The notes: generated by a model from the sequence alone, not told the origin. A stretch of 64,000 bases of DNA from Prevotella sp902465605 (GCA_902465605.1 CABQNT010000006.1:62001-126000), one strand, 5' to 3'; positions 1 through 10,800 are shown, counted from the first letter of the stretch. Translations and numbers: made by a program.

Positions 1-1
1 C

Positions 2-79
2 CTCATGCGCAGGAATATCCGCCTTGCTCTGATTCAAGGTGGCTACATGCTCTTAGCCCTGCTGATGTTTACGGAGTGA
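2..79 (+). CDS. C-terminal end of an unidentified protein (partial)
   Basis: An open frame enters from the left edge and stops at a TGA ending at position 79. The visible 25 residues end in a hydrophobic segment (LIQGGYMLLALLMFTE), which fits the last membrane helix of an inner-membrane protein. It converges on and overlaps the stop end of the clostripain-like gene by 11 bases. Too little is visible to name a family, and a chance open frame this short cannot be excluded. Confidence 0.35.
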   Translation, partial: LMRRNIRLALIQGGYMLLALLMFTE

Positions 80-1304
80 CACGACCGTAAACTTCGCTCC
101 ACTCCATTTCCTTGAAATAATACTTGTATTCTTTGGTAGCGTTCCATTGTTTCAAAGGGACATAAACACTCAGCCCACAGCAGTGGCTGGGGACGAGCGT
201 AAGTTGATCAAGGAACTTGTTGGTGGCGGCCTTGTAGAGCACCGCATCGGACAGAGCTTTGTCGAATGCCGAAGTGGCTTGGTCCGCTGACTGACGAACC
301 ATGTCAGCCAGGTCGAAAAAGACGTGTGGATCATTGTCGCGGTGGTAGGCTTGCAGGGTGCGGGTGTCCATCGTCTCCACGCCGGACAGTCTGTTTCTTA
401 ACAGGACGTTCACATTCTGGTGGAGGGCATCCATCTTGGACGCATCAACCAAGGTAATCGTGGCAGAGCGCATATTGCTGTATTTCTTTCCCTCATAGTG
501 GCGATAATAGGTCTTGCAGGCCTGCACCAAAGCATCCTTTCCACCGAACAGAAAAGGCAGCACCTTGGCATAGGGAATGCCCGAAACGTCGTACTGGGCT
601 TCGGCAAGTACTACCGTGGGCGATCCGATGAGGTACTGACACTTGTGGCGTAGCTGGTAGAATGTCTCGACATTCGCCATTAGACAGGCATCGAACCAAA
701 TGTAGTCGGCCACGTGGTCGGGCAGCGACTTGGCGAGGGCATCAATCTCCATCAATGGAGAGGTGGTTGCCTCGTTGGGCGTGCCGTCAAGGCCCATATA
801 TCGGGTGTTGAGATTTTGACGTGAAGGGACGCTGACCTGCATGATATCGTGCGAATAGCCTCCCGGCAGCCAGCCCGTGGCATGTCCCCACAGCACAAGC
901 CCGAAATGGTCGGCAGGAACAAGCTGCTTAGTCTCACCAATGACACGCACCAGCGTTTCCGCCTTGGCCGAGTTCTCCTCTGGATAGTCTTTAAGGGGTA
1001 TTTCTTCTCCCTGCCTTGAAATGCGGAACAGCCGTGGTGAAGCATCCTGCCGGTCGAGATAGATCACCGTGTTGCCCACGTCCTTGCTTTTCATTCCCTG
1101 CTTGAGCTGACCGACCGCATAATCCACCTGTGAATCCATGGAATTGTCGGCCATCATATAGACCAGTGTCGTGAAAGAAAGGGGGGTGCCGGGCATTGTA
1201 CCGTTCTCCTCAGACGAACAGGCGAGGAGGCATGCGGACAAGAGGAGGAGGTAGGCCAGCCGCCGTACCCCATGGACAAGGGAAAGTTTCTTTGAGCTCT
1301 TCAT
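69..1304 (-). CDS. Clostripain-like (C11) cysteine peptidase lipoprotein
   Basis: About 411 residues. The N-terminus is a lipoprotein signal with lipobox LLAC (Cys29), so the protein is expected to be anchored in the envelope facing the periplasm or surface. The C11 fold is recognisable from the opening TLVYMMADNSMD strand, the WGHATGW segment carrying the candidate catalytic His141, and the WFDACLMANVE segment carrying the candidate nucleophile Cys207. Family members are Arg- or Lys-specific endopeptidases; specificity here is not determined. An upstream ATG at 1328 is rejected as the start because the -7 promoter box (TATCTTTG, 1335 to 1328) overlaps it. The ATG at 1304 puts the lipobox at a normal distance. 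The gene appears monocistronic. Confidence 0.88.
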   Translation of the reverse strand: MKSSKKLSLVHGVRRLAYLLLLSACLLACSSEENGTMPGTPLSFTTLVYMMADNSMDSQVDYAVGQLKQGMKSKDVGNTVIYLDRQDASPRLFRISRQGEEIPLKDYPEENSAKAETLVRVIGETKQLVPADHFGLVLWGHATGWLPGGYSHDIMQVSVPSRQNLNTRYMGLDGTPNEATTSPLMEIDALAKSLPDHVADYIWFDACLMANVETFYQLRHKCQYLIGSPTVVLAEAQYDVSGIPYAKVLPFLFGGKDALVQACKTYYRHYEGKKYSNMRSATITLVDASKMDALHQNVNVLLRNRLSGVETMDTRTLQAYHRDNDPHVFFDLADMVRQSADQATSAFDKALSDAVLYKAATNKFLDQLTLVPSHCCGLSVYVPLKQWNATKEYKYYFKEMEWSEVYGRVTP

Positions 1305-1327
1305 GCTTGGATGGTTAATAAATGGCA

Positions 1328-1335
1328 CAAAGATA
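1328..1335 (-). promoter_or_regulatory. -7 promoter box of the clostripain-like gene
   Basis: TATCTTTG on the minus strand matches the Bacteroidetes -7 consensus TAnnTTTG. Transcription would begin about 7 bases downstream, leaving a leader of some 15-20 bases before the ATG at 1304. I see no clear -33 TTTG. Confidence 0.6.
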
Positions 1336-1585
1336 GTCAGTAGAAGTTACAAAGACTTTAAAAATAGAATAAAATACAAAAACACTTCTGGAAAAATTCA
1401 GGACGAGCCCTATGGGAGAGTGAAAGCCTCATGGGAAATGTGGCGGTTGACAGTGGATATTGCCGCCGGCGGTGAGGGAACAAGTATGATTCATGAAAAT
1501 GTATTAGAGGGTCACAAAAAGGTAAAAAAGTGACTTCTTTCAATTTTCTTTAGAGTTCAGCACCTGAATGAACATCCAGCAAGAT

Positions 1586-2515
1586 TTAATCTTTTATTTC
1601 TTTCTTGTCACGATGCATACCGTGTGCAATGGTTGCGTAAAACCCTAATTTGTAACATTTGTAGATGAAGAGAGAAGGATGGGTACCAAGCAGGTTGGTT
1701 TTCATCTTTGTTTGTGCGGCATGAAAGAGCCACCGAAGGAGTGGGGCCAGTCCCAAAAGACGAAGTTTGTGATAAGCATTCAAAACTTTCGAATAGCCTT
1801 TCAGTTCTTCGTGGTATAAGTTGAGCGTGTACATGGCTTCCTCTGTTTTTGCCAGGAAGCTGATGTTTGATTCAAACTGTTGAAAACCAACAGGATTGTC
1901 AATGTGGTAAATGTTGATGCCGGCTGCCTCCAAAGACCTGCCAAACAGCACGTCTTCATAGCCATAGGTTTGTATTCGGTCATCAAAAGGAAGAGCCTCC
2001 ATCACCGACTTGGCCACCATGAAGTTGGACGTGTTAAACTGTTGATAGGGTGACTTGTTGCGCTCTGCTGCCGAATGTGAATCCTCAGCCGCAGCTTCAT
2101 AACGATATTTCAACGTTCCATCGGCAGGTTTCATCGGGCGTTGCACGCAGTTGCCGCCATAGATGACCATTGCATGTCGATCTGCTTGCAGATATTGCAG
2201 AATGAAATCGTCTCTCGTGATTTTCATGTCACTGTCCAAGAAAAGCAGCCAGTGATGGCGCGCCATGACAGTAAGTATGTTTCGAATTTTAGCACGTCCT
2301 ACATTGATGTTCCTACTGATGAACCGACAGTTGTCCAACGCATTGATTTCAGTGGCTTGCAGTTTGGTTTCAGGGCGTGTGGAACCATCATCTACCACGA
2401 TGATTTCATAGTGTAGTTTGGGTATGTTCGCTGCTTGACAAGCCAGTGATTTGACCAAATCTACGCAACAATCGTTGTAGGTAGGGATTAGGATGGATAG
2501 CTCGCTGCGATTCAT
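1586..2515 (-). CDS. Family 2 glycosyltransferase
   Basis: 309 residues with a GT-A fold. The nucleotide-sugar binding start LSILIPTYND, the EIIVVDDGS strand (first Asp pair) and FLDSDMKI (a DxD-like metal site near residue 95) identify a GT2 enzyme. The later GYEDVLFGRSLEAAG stretch resembles the ED-containing acceptor/base motif of the family. There is no N-terminal membrane anchor; the C-terminal third is hydrophobic and basic, suggesting peripheral membrane contact. The ATG lies 52 bases after the uvrA stop on the same strand, so it is probably the last gene of a rho-uvrA-GT2 unit. Donor and acceptor sugars cannot be read from the sequence. Confidence 0.88.
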   Translation of the reverse strand: MNRSELSILIPTYNDCCVDLVKSLACQAANIPKLHYEIIVVDDGSTRPETKLQATEINALDNCRFISRNINVGRAKIRNILTVMARHHWLLFLDSDMKITRDDFILQYLQADRHAMVIYGGNCVQRPMKPADGTLKYRYEAAAEDSHSAAERNKSPYQQFNTSNFMVAKSVMEALPFDDRIQTYGYEDVLFGRSLEAAGINIYHIDNPVGFQQFESNISFLAKTEEAMYTLNLYHEELKGYSKVLNAYHKLRLLGLAPLLRWLFHAAQTKMKTNLLGTHPSLFIYKCYKLGFYATIAHGMHRDKKEIKD

Positions 2516-2567
2516 GGTTGACAGAAAAATTTAGAATGATATCGTTTGAGATGAGTTTAGTTGGTTG

Positions 2568-5399
2568 TTACGATTGATCAGCTTTAAGGTATTGTCCCGT
2601 AAGACTTGCCTTACAGTTGACTACCTCTTCAGGTGTGCCTGCGACAACCAATGAGCCGCCCTTGTCACCCCCGTCCGGACCAAGGTCGATGACGTAATCG
2701 GCATAGTTGATGACATCCAGATTGTGTTCGATGACGATGATGGAGTGTCCTCGTTCTATCAATGCGTCGAATGCCGACAGCAGACGTTTGATGTCCAGAT
2801 AATGTAGTCCGGTGGTTGGCTCGTCAAAGATAAATAAGGTAGGTTCTTGCTTCTCGCGTCCAATGAAGTAAGCCAGTTTTACGCGTTGGTTTTCACCACC
2901 CGAAAGCGTAGACGAGCTTTGTCCCAATTTGATGTATCCCAACCCTACGTCATCCAGCGGTTGCAGTCGGCTGACCACCGTTTTCTCATTCAAGTGATTG
3001 AAAAACTCAAGGGCCTCTGCGACCGTCATGTTCAGCACGTCATTGATGTTTTTGCCATCTACCCGTACATCCAGTATGTCCTTCTTGAATCGTTGGCCAT
3101 GGCACGCTTCGCATTCCAATTCGAGGTCGGCCATAAACTGCATCTCAACGGTAATGGTTCCTGCGCCCTTACATTCTTCGCACCTACCTCCTTCGGTGTT
3201 GAAGGAGAAGTATTGTGGTGAGAAGCCCATTTGCTTGGCAAGCGGTTGTTCGGCAAACAATTGTCTGATGGCATCGTAGGCCTTGACGTAGGTTGCCGCA
3301 TTGCTGCGCGTGCTCTTGCCTATGGGATTTTGGTCAACAAACTCTACATGCTCGATGCGTTTCCAATCGCCTTCCAGCGAAATATATTCGCCAGGCTGAT
3401 CGGCTACCTCATTCAAATGTCGTTTTAAGGCGGGGTAGAGAATACCTTTTACCAAGGTTGACTTACCCGATCCGCTAACGCCAGTCACCACATCCAGCAC
3501 GTTCAGCGGGAACTTTACATCAATTCCCTTCAAGTTGTTTTGTCTGGCACCTTTCAGCTCGATGGCCATGTTCCATGACCTTCGAGAACTGGGTTTATCG
3601 ATTGTTTCTTTTCCTGTGAGGTATTGGATGGTGTGAGAGCGAGAGAACTGCTTGGCATATTGCTCCTTGTTGCGGTCTATATCTTTGATGGATCCATTGA
3701 AAACAATCTCTCCACCCAGTCTACCCGCATTGGGACCTACATCTATCAAGGTGTCTGCGGCTTGCATGATTTCCTTGTCATGCTCCACAACAATGACGGT
3801 ATTGCCCAGTGCTTGTAGTCTTTTTAGCACACTGATCAATCGTTTGGTATCGCGACTATGCAAGCCAATGCTGGGTTCGTCCAGGATATAAAGCGAGCCC
3901 ACCAAGGAACTTCCCAGTGAGGTGGTGAGGTTGATGCGCTGACTCTCACCGCCACTCAACGTGTTGGATTGGCGGTTGAGGGTGAGATAGCCCAGTCCCA
4001 CGTCAATGAGAAACTGCAATCGGTTGTTGATTTCGGTGAGCAGTCGTTTGCCAATCTCTGCGTCATGGTCGTCTAAGGCAAGTTGTTTGAACCACGCATG
4101 GAGGTTGGTGATGGACATTTCTACCAGGTCAGTGATGCTCATACCATTGATTTTCACCCAACTGGCCTCTCTTTTCAGGCGTGTACCATGACAGGTTGGA
4201 CAAGTGGTTCTGCCGCGATAGCGACTCATCATGACACGGTATTGAATCTTGTATTGATTCTCTTTCACCATTTGGAAAAAGGCATCAATGCTCACTCGGT
4301 CACGCTCGTCTTTGTGCATGTCGGATGGTAAGCCATGCCACAGCATGTCTTTTTCCTTTCTCGTCAATTCCAAGTAGGGTTTGAATATCGGGAAGTCATC
4401 TCGTTTTGCGCGTCGACAAAACTCATCTTTCCACTGGCCCATCTTTTCACCGTGCCAACATTGTACACAACCATCGTAGACGCTGAGGGTAGAGTTGGGA
4501 ATAACCAGTTTCTCATCAATGCCAATGATGCTGCCAAATCCTTCACAAGTGGGGCATGCTCCCAAAGGAGAATTGAATGAAAACATGTTGTCATTGGGTT
4601 CCTCGAAGGTCATTCCGTCAGCTTCATAACGCATGGAAAACTCATAAGTTATGTTGGAAGGGAAGAACACCAATTGGCATTCGCCACGTCCTTCGTAGAA
4701 GGCAGTCTCTGCAGAGTCTATCAATCGGGAGATAACATCCTTGGCGTCGTCAACAGACAGGCGGTCAATCAACAGGAAAATCTCATCAACCTTTGCTTTT
4801 TTCAACGCTTCTTTGTCCGCCAGAAAGTCGTCTATCCGCACGAAATCATTCTTGAACCAAAGACGAGTGTAGCCCTCTTGAATTTCCATTTCAAGCTGTT
4901 TTTCCAGCGTTCTGCCTTCAATCAGGTGCAATGGAGCCAGGATGGCAAACTTGGTTCCCTTAGAGTATTGTTGCGTACAGTTGACGATGTCGTCCGTTGA
5001 ATGCTTCTTTACCTCTTCGCCACTGGTGGGAGAGAATGTCTTACCAATGCGGGCATAAAGCAAACGTAGATATTCGTATATTTCGGTTGACGTGCCAACT
5101 GTGCTTCGAGGATTGCGAGAAATCACTTTCTGTTCAATGGCTATGGCTGGTGGCAGTCCCTTGATGAAGTCACATTCGGGTTTGCTCATGCGCCCCAAGA
5201 ACTGTCTTGCATAGGAGGAAAGTGATTCTACATAGCGACGTTGGCCTTCGGCATATAATGTGTCGAAGGCCAAGGATGATTTGCCGGAACCCGATAGTCC
5301 GGCTATAACAATAAATTGATTTCGGGGAATATTGATGCTAATGTTCTTCAGATTGTTGACACGGGCACCTTTTATTTCAATATATTCATTCATTATCAT
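2568..5399 (-). CDS. uvrA: UvrABC excinuclease subunit A
   Basis: 943 residues, normal UvrA length. It is the damage-recognition ATPase of nucleotide excision repair. Two ABC modules are visible: first Walker A GLSGSGKSS near residue 36, first signature LSGGESQRINL and LYILDEPSIGLH, second Walker A GVSGSGKST and second signature LSGGENQRVKLA. The zinc-binding CxxC pairs (CPTCEG, CPTCHG, CEECKG, CEACHG) are intact. The ATG at 5399 overlaps the rho stop as ATGA, which favours translational coupling; a second ATG two codons later (5393) is the alternative start. It sits between rho and a glycosyltransferase in one orientation. Confidence 0.98.
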   Translation of the reverse strand: MIMNEYIEIKGARVNNLKNISINIPRNQFIVIAGLSGSGKSSLAFDTLYAEGQRRYVESLSSYARQFLGRMSKPECDFIKGLPPAIAIEQKVISRNPRSTVGTSTEIYEYLRLLYARIGKTFSPTSGEEVKKHSTDDIVNCTQQYSKGTKFAILAPLHLIEGRTLEKQLEMEIQEGYTRLWFKNDFVRIDDFLADKEALKKAKVDEIFLLIDRLSVDDAKDVISRLIDSAETAFYEGRGECQLVFFPSNITYEFSMRYEADGMTFEEPNDNMFSFNSPLGACPTCEGFGSIIGIDEKLVIPNSTLSVYDGCVQCWHGEKMGQWKDEFCRRAKRDDFPIFKPYLELTRKEKDMLWHGLPSDMHKDERDRVSIDAFFQMVKENQYKIQYRVMMSRYRGRTTCPTCHGTRLKREASWVKINGMSITDLVEMSITNLHAWFKQLALDDHDAEIGKRLLTEINNRLQFLIDVGLGYLTLNRQSNTLSGGESQRINLTTSLGSSLVGSLYILDEPSIGLHSRDTKRLISVLKRLQALGNTVIVVEHDKEIMQAADTLIDVGPNAGRLGGEIVFNGSIKDIDRNKEQYAKQFSRSHTIQYLTGKETIDKPSSRRSWNMAIELKGARQNNLKGIDVKFPLNVLDVVTGVSGSGKSTLVKGILYPALKRHLNEVADQPGEYISLEGDWKRIEHVEFVDQNPIGKSTRSNAATYVKAYDAIRQLFAEQPLAKQMGFSPQYFSFNTEGGRCEECKGAGTITVEMQFMADLELECEACHGQRFKKDILDVRVDGKNINDVLNMTVAEALEFFNHLNEKTVVSRLQPLDDVGLGYIKLGQSSSTLSGGENQRVKLAYFIGREKQEPTLFIFDEPTTGLHYLDIKRLLSAFDALIERGHSIIVIEHNLDVINYADYVIDLGPDGGDKGGSLVVAGTPEEVVNCKASLTGQYLKADQS

Positions 5400-7393
5400 G
5401 AGTTCATTGACATCAAGAACTCGTCATTGCTGTGGGTTCTTATCATTCTGTCATGAATTGAGTTCATTGCTTCAATTGGGTTCATGTCGGCAATATACTT
5501 GCGCAGAATCCACATTCTATCCAGTGTGGTCTTGTCTTGCAACAAGTCGTCACGACGGGTGCTCGATGCAACCAGGTTGACAGCTGGGAAGATGCGCTTG
5601 TTAGAAAGTGATCGGTCTAATTGAAGTTCCATGTTGCCGGTACCCTTGAACTCTTCGAAGATTACCTCATCCATCTTACTACCCGTGTCAATCAGCGCTG
5701 TAGCGATGATGGTTAGTGATCCACCACCTTCGATGTTGCGGGCTGCACCAAAGAATCGTTTCGGCTTTTGTAATGCGTTGGCATCCACACCACCCGTCAA
5801 CACTTTGCCTGAAGCAGGGCTTACTGTATTATAGGCACGGGCCAAACGGGTAATAGAGTCGAGGAATATCACCACATCATGCCCACATTCAACCATCCGT
5901 TTGGCTTTCTCAAGCACGATTCCGGCAATCTTAACATGTCGTTCTGCAGGTTCATCGAACGTGGATGCGATGACCTCTGCATTCACGGTTCGCGCCATGT
6001 CGGTCACTTCCTCTGGACGTTCGTCGATTAAAAGCATCATCAAATAAGCTTCGGGGTGGTTGGCAGCGATGGCATTGGCAATATCTTTCATCAAGATGGT
6101 CTTACCGGTTTTGGGTTGTGCCACAATGAGTGCGCGCTGTCCTTTGCCGATAGGAGAGAAGAGGTCGACCACTCTTGTAGACAGATTGGTCGTTGCTTTG
6201 TCGCCACAGAGCGTGAATTTCTCTTCTGGGAAGAGCGGTGTAAGATGTTCAAATTGTATTCTGTCACGAATCTCATTTGGGTTTCTTCCGTTGATCTTGT
6301 CGATGTTGGTCAGTGGGAAGTACTTCTCTCCGTCATGTGGAGGGCGAACATGACACTGTACTACATCACCCGTCTTCAAGCCATACTTCTTGATTTGTGA
6401 GCTAGCTACATACACATCATCAGGCGAAGACAGATAATTGTAGTCGCTTGAACGTAGGAATCCATAGCCATCTGGCATGATTTCCAGGACACCATTTGCT
6501 TCAATAATGTCAGAAAAGTCGTATGCAGGCTGGTTGGAAGCGTTCGTGTTTACAGGCGTTTGATATGAAGCCGATGGCATGACGGGCGTGGTTGGATTGT
6601 CAAACATGTCGTAACTGGGCACGGCTCCTTGATCCAAAATTGGCAAGTCTTGCACAACAATAAAGTCTGTACCATCGGCAGGATCTCCTTCCCAAATGCC
6701 TTCTGCGATAGCCTCGCGACGTTCCTGTTCGTTTTCGTTGTGCGCATTCACTTTCGCTTGTAAGCGTTCCAGTAAGTTACTCATACCAGAGTCTTTATGA
6801 GATGTGCCTTCTGCGTCTGCCTCTGAAGTCTCTTCTTCCGCGTTCTCAGAATCTTTTTCATTCACCTCATCATGTGCTTCATTTGAGCGTGATGCTTCGG
6901 TATCGTCATTATCTTCTGCCTCTTTTTCTTGTTTTTCTGTATCTTCTTGGTTCTCTTCATTCTTGGCATCAATCATTGCAAGAAGTTCAAGTTCGCGTTT
7001 TGTCTTTCTCCCTCTATGCTTAGGAATGGCTGCAAGTTCTTCTTCAGGTGTTAGTTCCTGCTCTTCTTTAGACGAAGTATCTTCTTTGGTCATGTCGTCC
7101 TCTTTGAATAAAGAAGTAGGCTCGCTTGCTGGTTTTTTCTTTTTCAGGTCGAAGTTCTCACCTTCTTTCCCATTCACCGAGTACACTCTGTCAGTTTCAC
7201 GTACCGGTATGCGAATACGACGCCGCTTGGTACCTGTGGCGTTTTCATCTGTTTCTGATATTGCTTGTTTATCGAGTATTGAATATATGATTTCTTCTGG
7301 CGTATTGTTTTCGTCAATTTCGGCACCCAGTTTTTGAGCGATATCCGACAATTCCTGGATATCTTTAGATGATAATTCGTCTTTGCTATACAT
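5396..7393 (-). CDS. rho: Transcription termination factor Rho with large acidic insertion
   Basis: 665 residues, about 240 longer than E. coli Rho. Order: a Rho-N helical domain (residues 1-45), a highly charged low-complexity region rich in Glu, Asp, Lys and Ser (about 90-230), an RNA-binding cold-shock-like domain (GYGFLRSSDYNYLSSPDDVY), then the RecA-type motor with Walker A QPKTGKT near 430 and Walker B VVIFLDSITRLARAYN. Extra disordered N-terminal sequence is typical of Bacteroidetes Rho, and in Bacteroides it has been reported to drive condensate formation; that this one does so is inference. A -7 box at 7475-7468 gives a leader of about 70 bases. Its stop overlaps the uvrA start. Confidence 0.97.
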   Translation of the reverse strand: MYSKDELSSKDIQELSDIAQKLGAEIDENNTPEEIIYSILDKQAISETDENATGTKRRRIRIPVRETDRVYSVNGKEGENFDLKKKKPASEPTSLFKEDDMTKEDTSSKEEQELTPEEELAAIPKHRGRKTKRELELLAMIDAKNEENQEDTEKQEKEAEDNDDTEASRSNEAHDEVNEKDSENAEEETSEADAEGTSHKDSGMSNLLERLQAKVNAHNENEQERREAIAEGIWEGDPADGTDFIVVQDLPILDQGAVPSYDMFDNPTTPVMPSASYQTPVNTNASNQPAYDFSDIIEANGVLEIMPDGYGFLRSSDYNYLSSPDDVYVASSQIKKYGLKTGDVVQCHVRPPHDGEKYFPLTNIDKINGRNPNEIRDRIQFEHLTPLFPEEKFTLCGDKATTNLSTRVVDLFSPIGKGQRALIVAQPKTGKTILMKDIANAIAANHPEAYLMMLLIDERPEEVTDMARTVNAEVIASTFDEPAERHVKIAGIVLEKAKRMVECGHDVVIFLDSITRLARAYNTVSPASGKVLTGGVDANALQKPKRFFGAARNIEGGGSLTIIATALIDTGSKMDEVIFEEFKGTGNMELQLDRSLSNKRIFPAVNLVASSTRRDDLLQDKTTLDRMWILRKYIADMNPIEAMNSIHDRMIRTHSNDEFLMSMNS

Positions 7394-7467
7394 TGTAGTA
7401 TAATAAGTGTTGATAGAAATTTCTGCGTTTCAGAAGAGAAACGACTTTGTATGTTTTTATTTGCTTG

Positions 7468-7475
7468 CAAAGATA
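7468..7475 (-). promoter_or_regulatory. -7 promoter box of the rho-uvrA unit
   Basis: TATCTTTG on the minus strand, 75 bases upstream of the rho ATG. The roughly 70-base leader contains a small inverted repeat (GTTTCTCTTCTGAAACG-like, about 7420-7446), a possible site for Rho autoregulation; that role is speculative. Confidence 0.5.
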
Positions 7476-7751
7476 CAAAAAAAGAATGCAGCATACGGTC
7501 ACCCAACAATACTTTTTACCGCCTTTAAATTTTGTTAACAGATAATGTGGGCATTAGACTTCTATTGAGTGGTTCACATGCAGAATGGACTTTAAAAATA
7601 GAGAGAAGTCTTGTTCGTTAGATATGTTTAAGTGCTGTATGCGATGAATTACGCCCCAAATTTTGCTGCACAAGATAGAATACACTCCTATATTCATATC
7701 CTTAGAAAGCCAGGAAATAATTCACTCACCCTCACTCCATCGTAAAATAAG
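7476..7751. other. Intergenic region between rho and nifJ
   Basis: About 280 bases of AT-rich sequence. I see no convincing gene, repeat or RNA structure in it apart from the rho promoter on its left and the nifJ terminator on its right. Confidence 0.5.
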
Positions 7752-7791
7752 AAAAAAAGAGGGGTATCATGTTGCTGATACTCCCTCTTTT
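7752..7791 (-). terminator. Intrinsic terminator of nifJ
   Basis: On the minus strand a stem of about 14 bp (AAAGAGGGAGTATCA pairing with TGATACCCCTCTTT, one bulge) with a 6-base loop is followed by seven Ts, 28 bases after the nifJ stop. Confidence 0.85.
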
Positions 7792-7818
7792 CTAAATATG
7801 ATGAGCTATGTTTCTTGC

Positions 7819-10800
7819 TTAAGATTTTGCATCAACATGCTCGGCCTTTGAATCCTCCTTCGGCTCACTTGCTACCACTTTTTCTGTAGCTTCGGCTGTA
7901 TTAGGATCCTCATTGGCGGTTTCGTCTACTTCTCCATTTGACATACTCCAATCCTCTTGCGATTTGCGAACATAGCTGTTATAGCGCAGTTTCGCCATAT
8001 CCTCTGCAGCTTGGAATAGTTCATCGGCTTCGTTAGGATATGCTTTCTTCACAGACAGGTAGCGAACTTCACCCAATAAGAAATCGCGGAACTTGCTCCA
8101 GTCTGGTTCTTTAGAGTCGAGTACGAATGGATTCTTGCCTTCATCGGCCAGCTGAGGATTGTATCTCCACAAGTGCCAGTAACCGCAAGCAACGGCACGA
8201 GCTTCCTCTGCCTGGCTCTTACCCATGCCACCCTTGGCTTTCAAGCCGTGGTTGATACAGGGTGAATAGGCGATGATGAGCGATGGTCCGGGATAAGCCT
8301 CTGCTTCACGAATGGCTTTCAGCGTTTGAGCCTGGTCGGCACCCATTGCTATTTGTGCAACATACACATAACCATAGGTTGTAGCCATCAAGCCTAAGTC
8401 CTTTTTGCGGATGCGTTTTCCTTGGGCTGCGAATTGAGCAATGGCTCCAAGTGGTGTCGCCTTTGAGCTCTGTCCACCTGTGTTCGAGTAAACTTCTGTA
8501 TCGAGAACTAAGATGTTAACATCTTCACCCGATGCGATAACATGGTCGAGTCCACCGAAACCGATGTCATACGATGCACCGTCACCACCGATAATCCACT
8601 GTGAACGTTTGATGAGGTAGTGCTCCAGCGTCATCAGTTCTTTGCAAGTGTCACAACCTTTCTCTGCACCTGCTTTGATAAGAGGCTTGAGTTGTTCTGT
8701 GGCTTCCTTAGAGCCTTGAGCGTCTTCTTTCGCTTCCATCCACTTCTGAACGGCTTCTTTCAACTCGTTAGACGAATCTTCTTTTTCTACCAATTGGTTG
8801 AGAAGGACAGCAAGACGGTCACGCATCTTCTTGTTGCCCATTACCATACCCATACCAAATTCGCAGAAGTCTTCAAACAATGAGTTGGCAAAGGCCGGAC
8901 CCTTACCGTCTGCATTGGTCGTGTACGGTGTTGAAGGCAGTGATGCAGAGTAAATGGATGAACAACCTGTTGCGTTGGCAAGCATTTCACGATCGCCAAA
9001 CAATTGTGAAACCAATTTTACATAAGGTGTTTCACCACATCCGGCACATGCACCCGAGAACTCAAACAGAGGTTGTGCAAATTGAGAATTCTTCACATTG
9101 CTCTGGATATCAACAAGATGTTGTTTGCTCTTCACATTCTTGGTGAGGTAGTTCCAGTTCTCAATCATCTTCTCATCGCGTGTAAATGGAACCATCTTCA
9201 ATGCCTTACCTTGTTTGTTACCAGGGCAGACATCGGCACAGTTACCACAACCTACACAGTCGAGTACACTTACCTGAATGCGGAAGTTCATGCCAGCCAT
9301 CGGTCTTGGAACCTTCATAGCCAGGGTCTTGTCATTGAAACCTTTCACCTCTTCCTCATCCAATACGAATGGACGAATGGCTGCGTGAGGACAAACGTAA
9401 GCACATTTGTTACACTGGATACAGTTTTCGGGTGTCCACTCGGGGTTGAATGCTTCAACGCCTCGCTTCTCGTAGGCAGACGAACCATTCAGCATGGTAC
9501 CGTCAATCATATCGTATTTCACGAAATCGGATACTTTCAGCAAGTCGCCATTCTGTGCATTGATAGGACGTACGATTTCCTTGATGTATGCCGGAACATC
9601 CTCTTCTGTTGCTTCTTCTTCATCTGCAAGGTCTGCCCATGCTGGGTCAACCGTCAATTGCTGATACTCCACACCGCGTTCTACAGCTGCGTAGTTCTTG
9701 TCAACAATGTCCTGTCCCTTGTTACCATAAGACTTCACGATGAACTTCTTCATCTGTTCAACGGCAAGATCAACAGGAATAACCTCGGTGATACGGAAGA
9801 AGGCACTCTGTAGAATGGTGTTGGTGCGGTTGCCCAAACCAATTTCTTGCGCAATCTTCGTCGCATTGATGTAATATACAGTAATGTTGTTTTGAGCAAA
9901 GTAGCGCTTCAGTCTGTTTGGAATGAAGTTGGCCAACTCTTCTCCCTCAAATACGGTGTTCAAAAGGAAGGTGCCATTCTTGCGCAGACCGCGAATCACG
10001 TCATACATTCTCAAGTATGCCTGAACGTGGCAAGCCACAAAGTTAGGTGTGATTACTTTGTAGGTAGAGTGAATGGGCTGATCGCCAAAGCGAAGATGTG
10101 AGCAGGTGAAACCTCCTGACTTCTTCGAGTCGTACGAGAAGTAGGCCTGACAATATTTATTGGTATTATCACCGATAATCTTCACAGAGTTCTTGTTGGC
10201 ACCTACAGTACCGTCGGCACCCAGTCCAAAGAACTTAGCTTCGAACGTTCCTTCGGCTCCCAGAGGAATGTCTTCGAGCAAAGGAAGTGAAGTAAAGGTC
10301 ACGTCATCAACGATACCAACCGTAAAGTGGTTCTTCGGCTCGTTCATCTCCAGGTTGTCAAACACAGAGATGATGTGGCTTGGCGTGATGTCTGCTGAAC
10401 CCAGTCCATAGCGTCCACCCACAATCAGTGGCTTGTTTTCTACGTCATAGAAAGCACTCTTCACGTCAAGGTACAGCGGTTCGCCTTCGGCACCTGGCTC
10501 TTTCGTGCGATCCAACACTGCAATACGCTTAACAGTCTTTGGCACTGCGGCCAACAGGTGTTTAACAGAGAATGGACGATAGAGGTGTACCGAAATCATT
10601 CCGACCTTCTTACCTTCCTTCAACTGGTGGTCAATCACCTCGCGAGCGGCTTCGGTAGCCGAACCCATCAAGATGATGATGTTCTCTGCATCCTCTGCTC
10701 CATAATAAGAGAAGATGTGGTATTCGCGACCTGTAAGCTCAGAGATCTGTTTCAGATAGCCTTCCACAACATCTGGCACATCCTCATAATGCTTGTTGCA

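Noticed and set aside
1305..1585. Plus-strand frame at 1303-1533 and other short frames
   Set aside because: No promoter, no family features, low-complexity start; I treat this gap as non-coding.
6804..7337. Ser/Phe-rich plus-strand frame opposite rho
   Set aside because: It is the antisense of the Glu/Lys-rich insertion of Rho; low complexity explains the lack of stops.
9073..9813. Long plus-strand open frame inside nifJ
   Set aside because: It lies entirely antisense to conserved nifJ sequence, has no promoter or family features, and reads as a codon-bias shadow.
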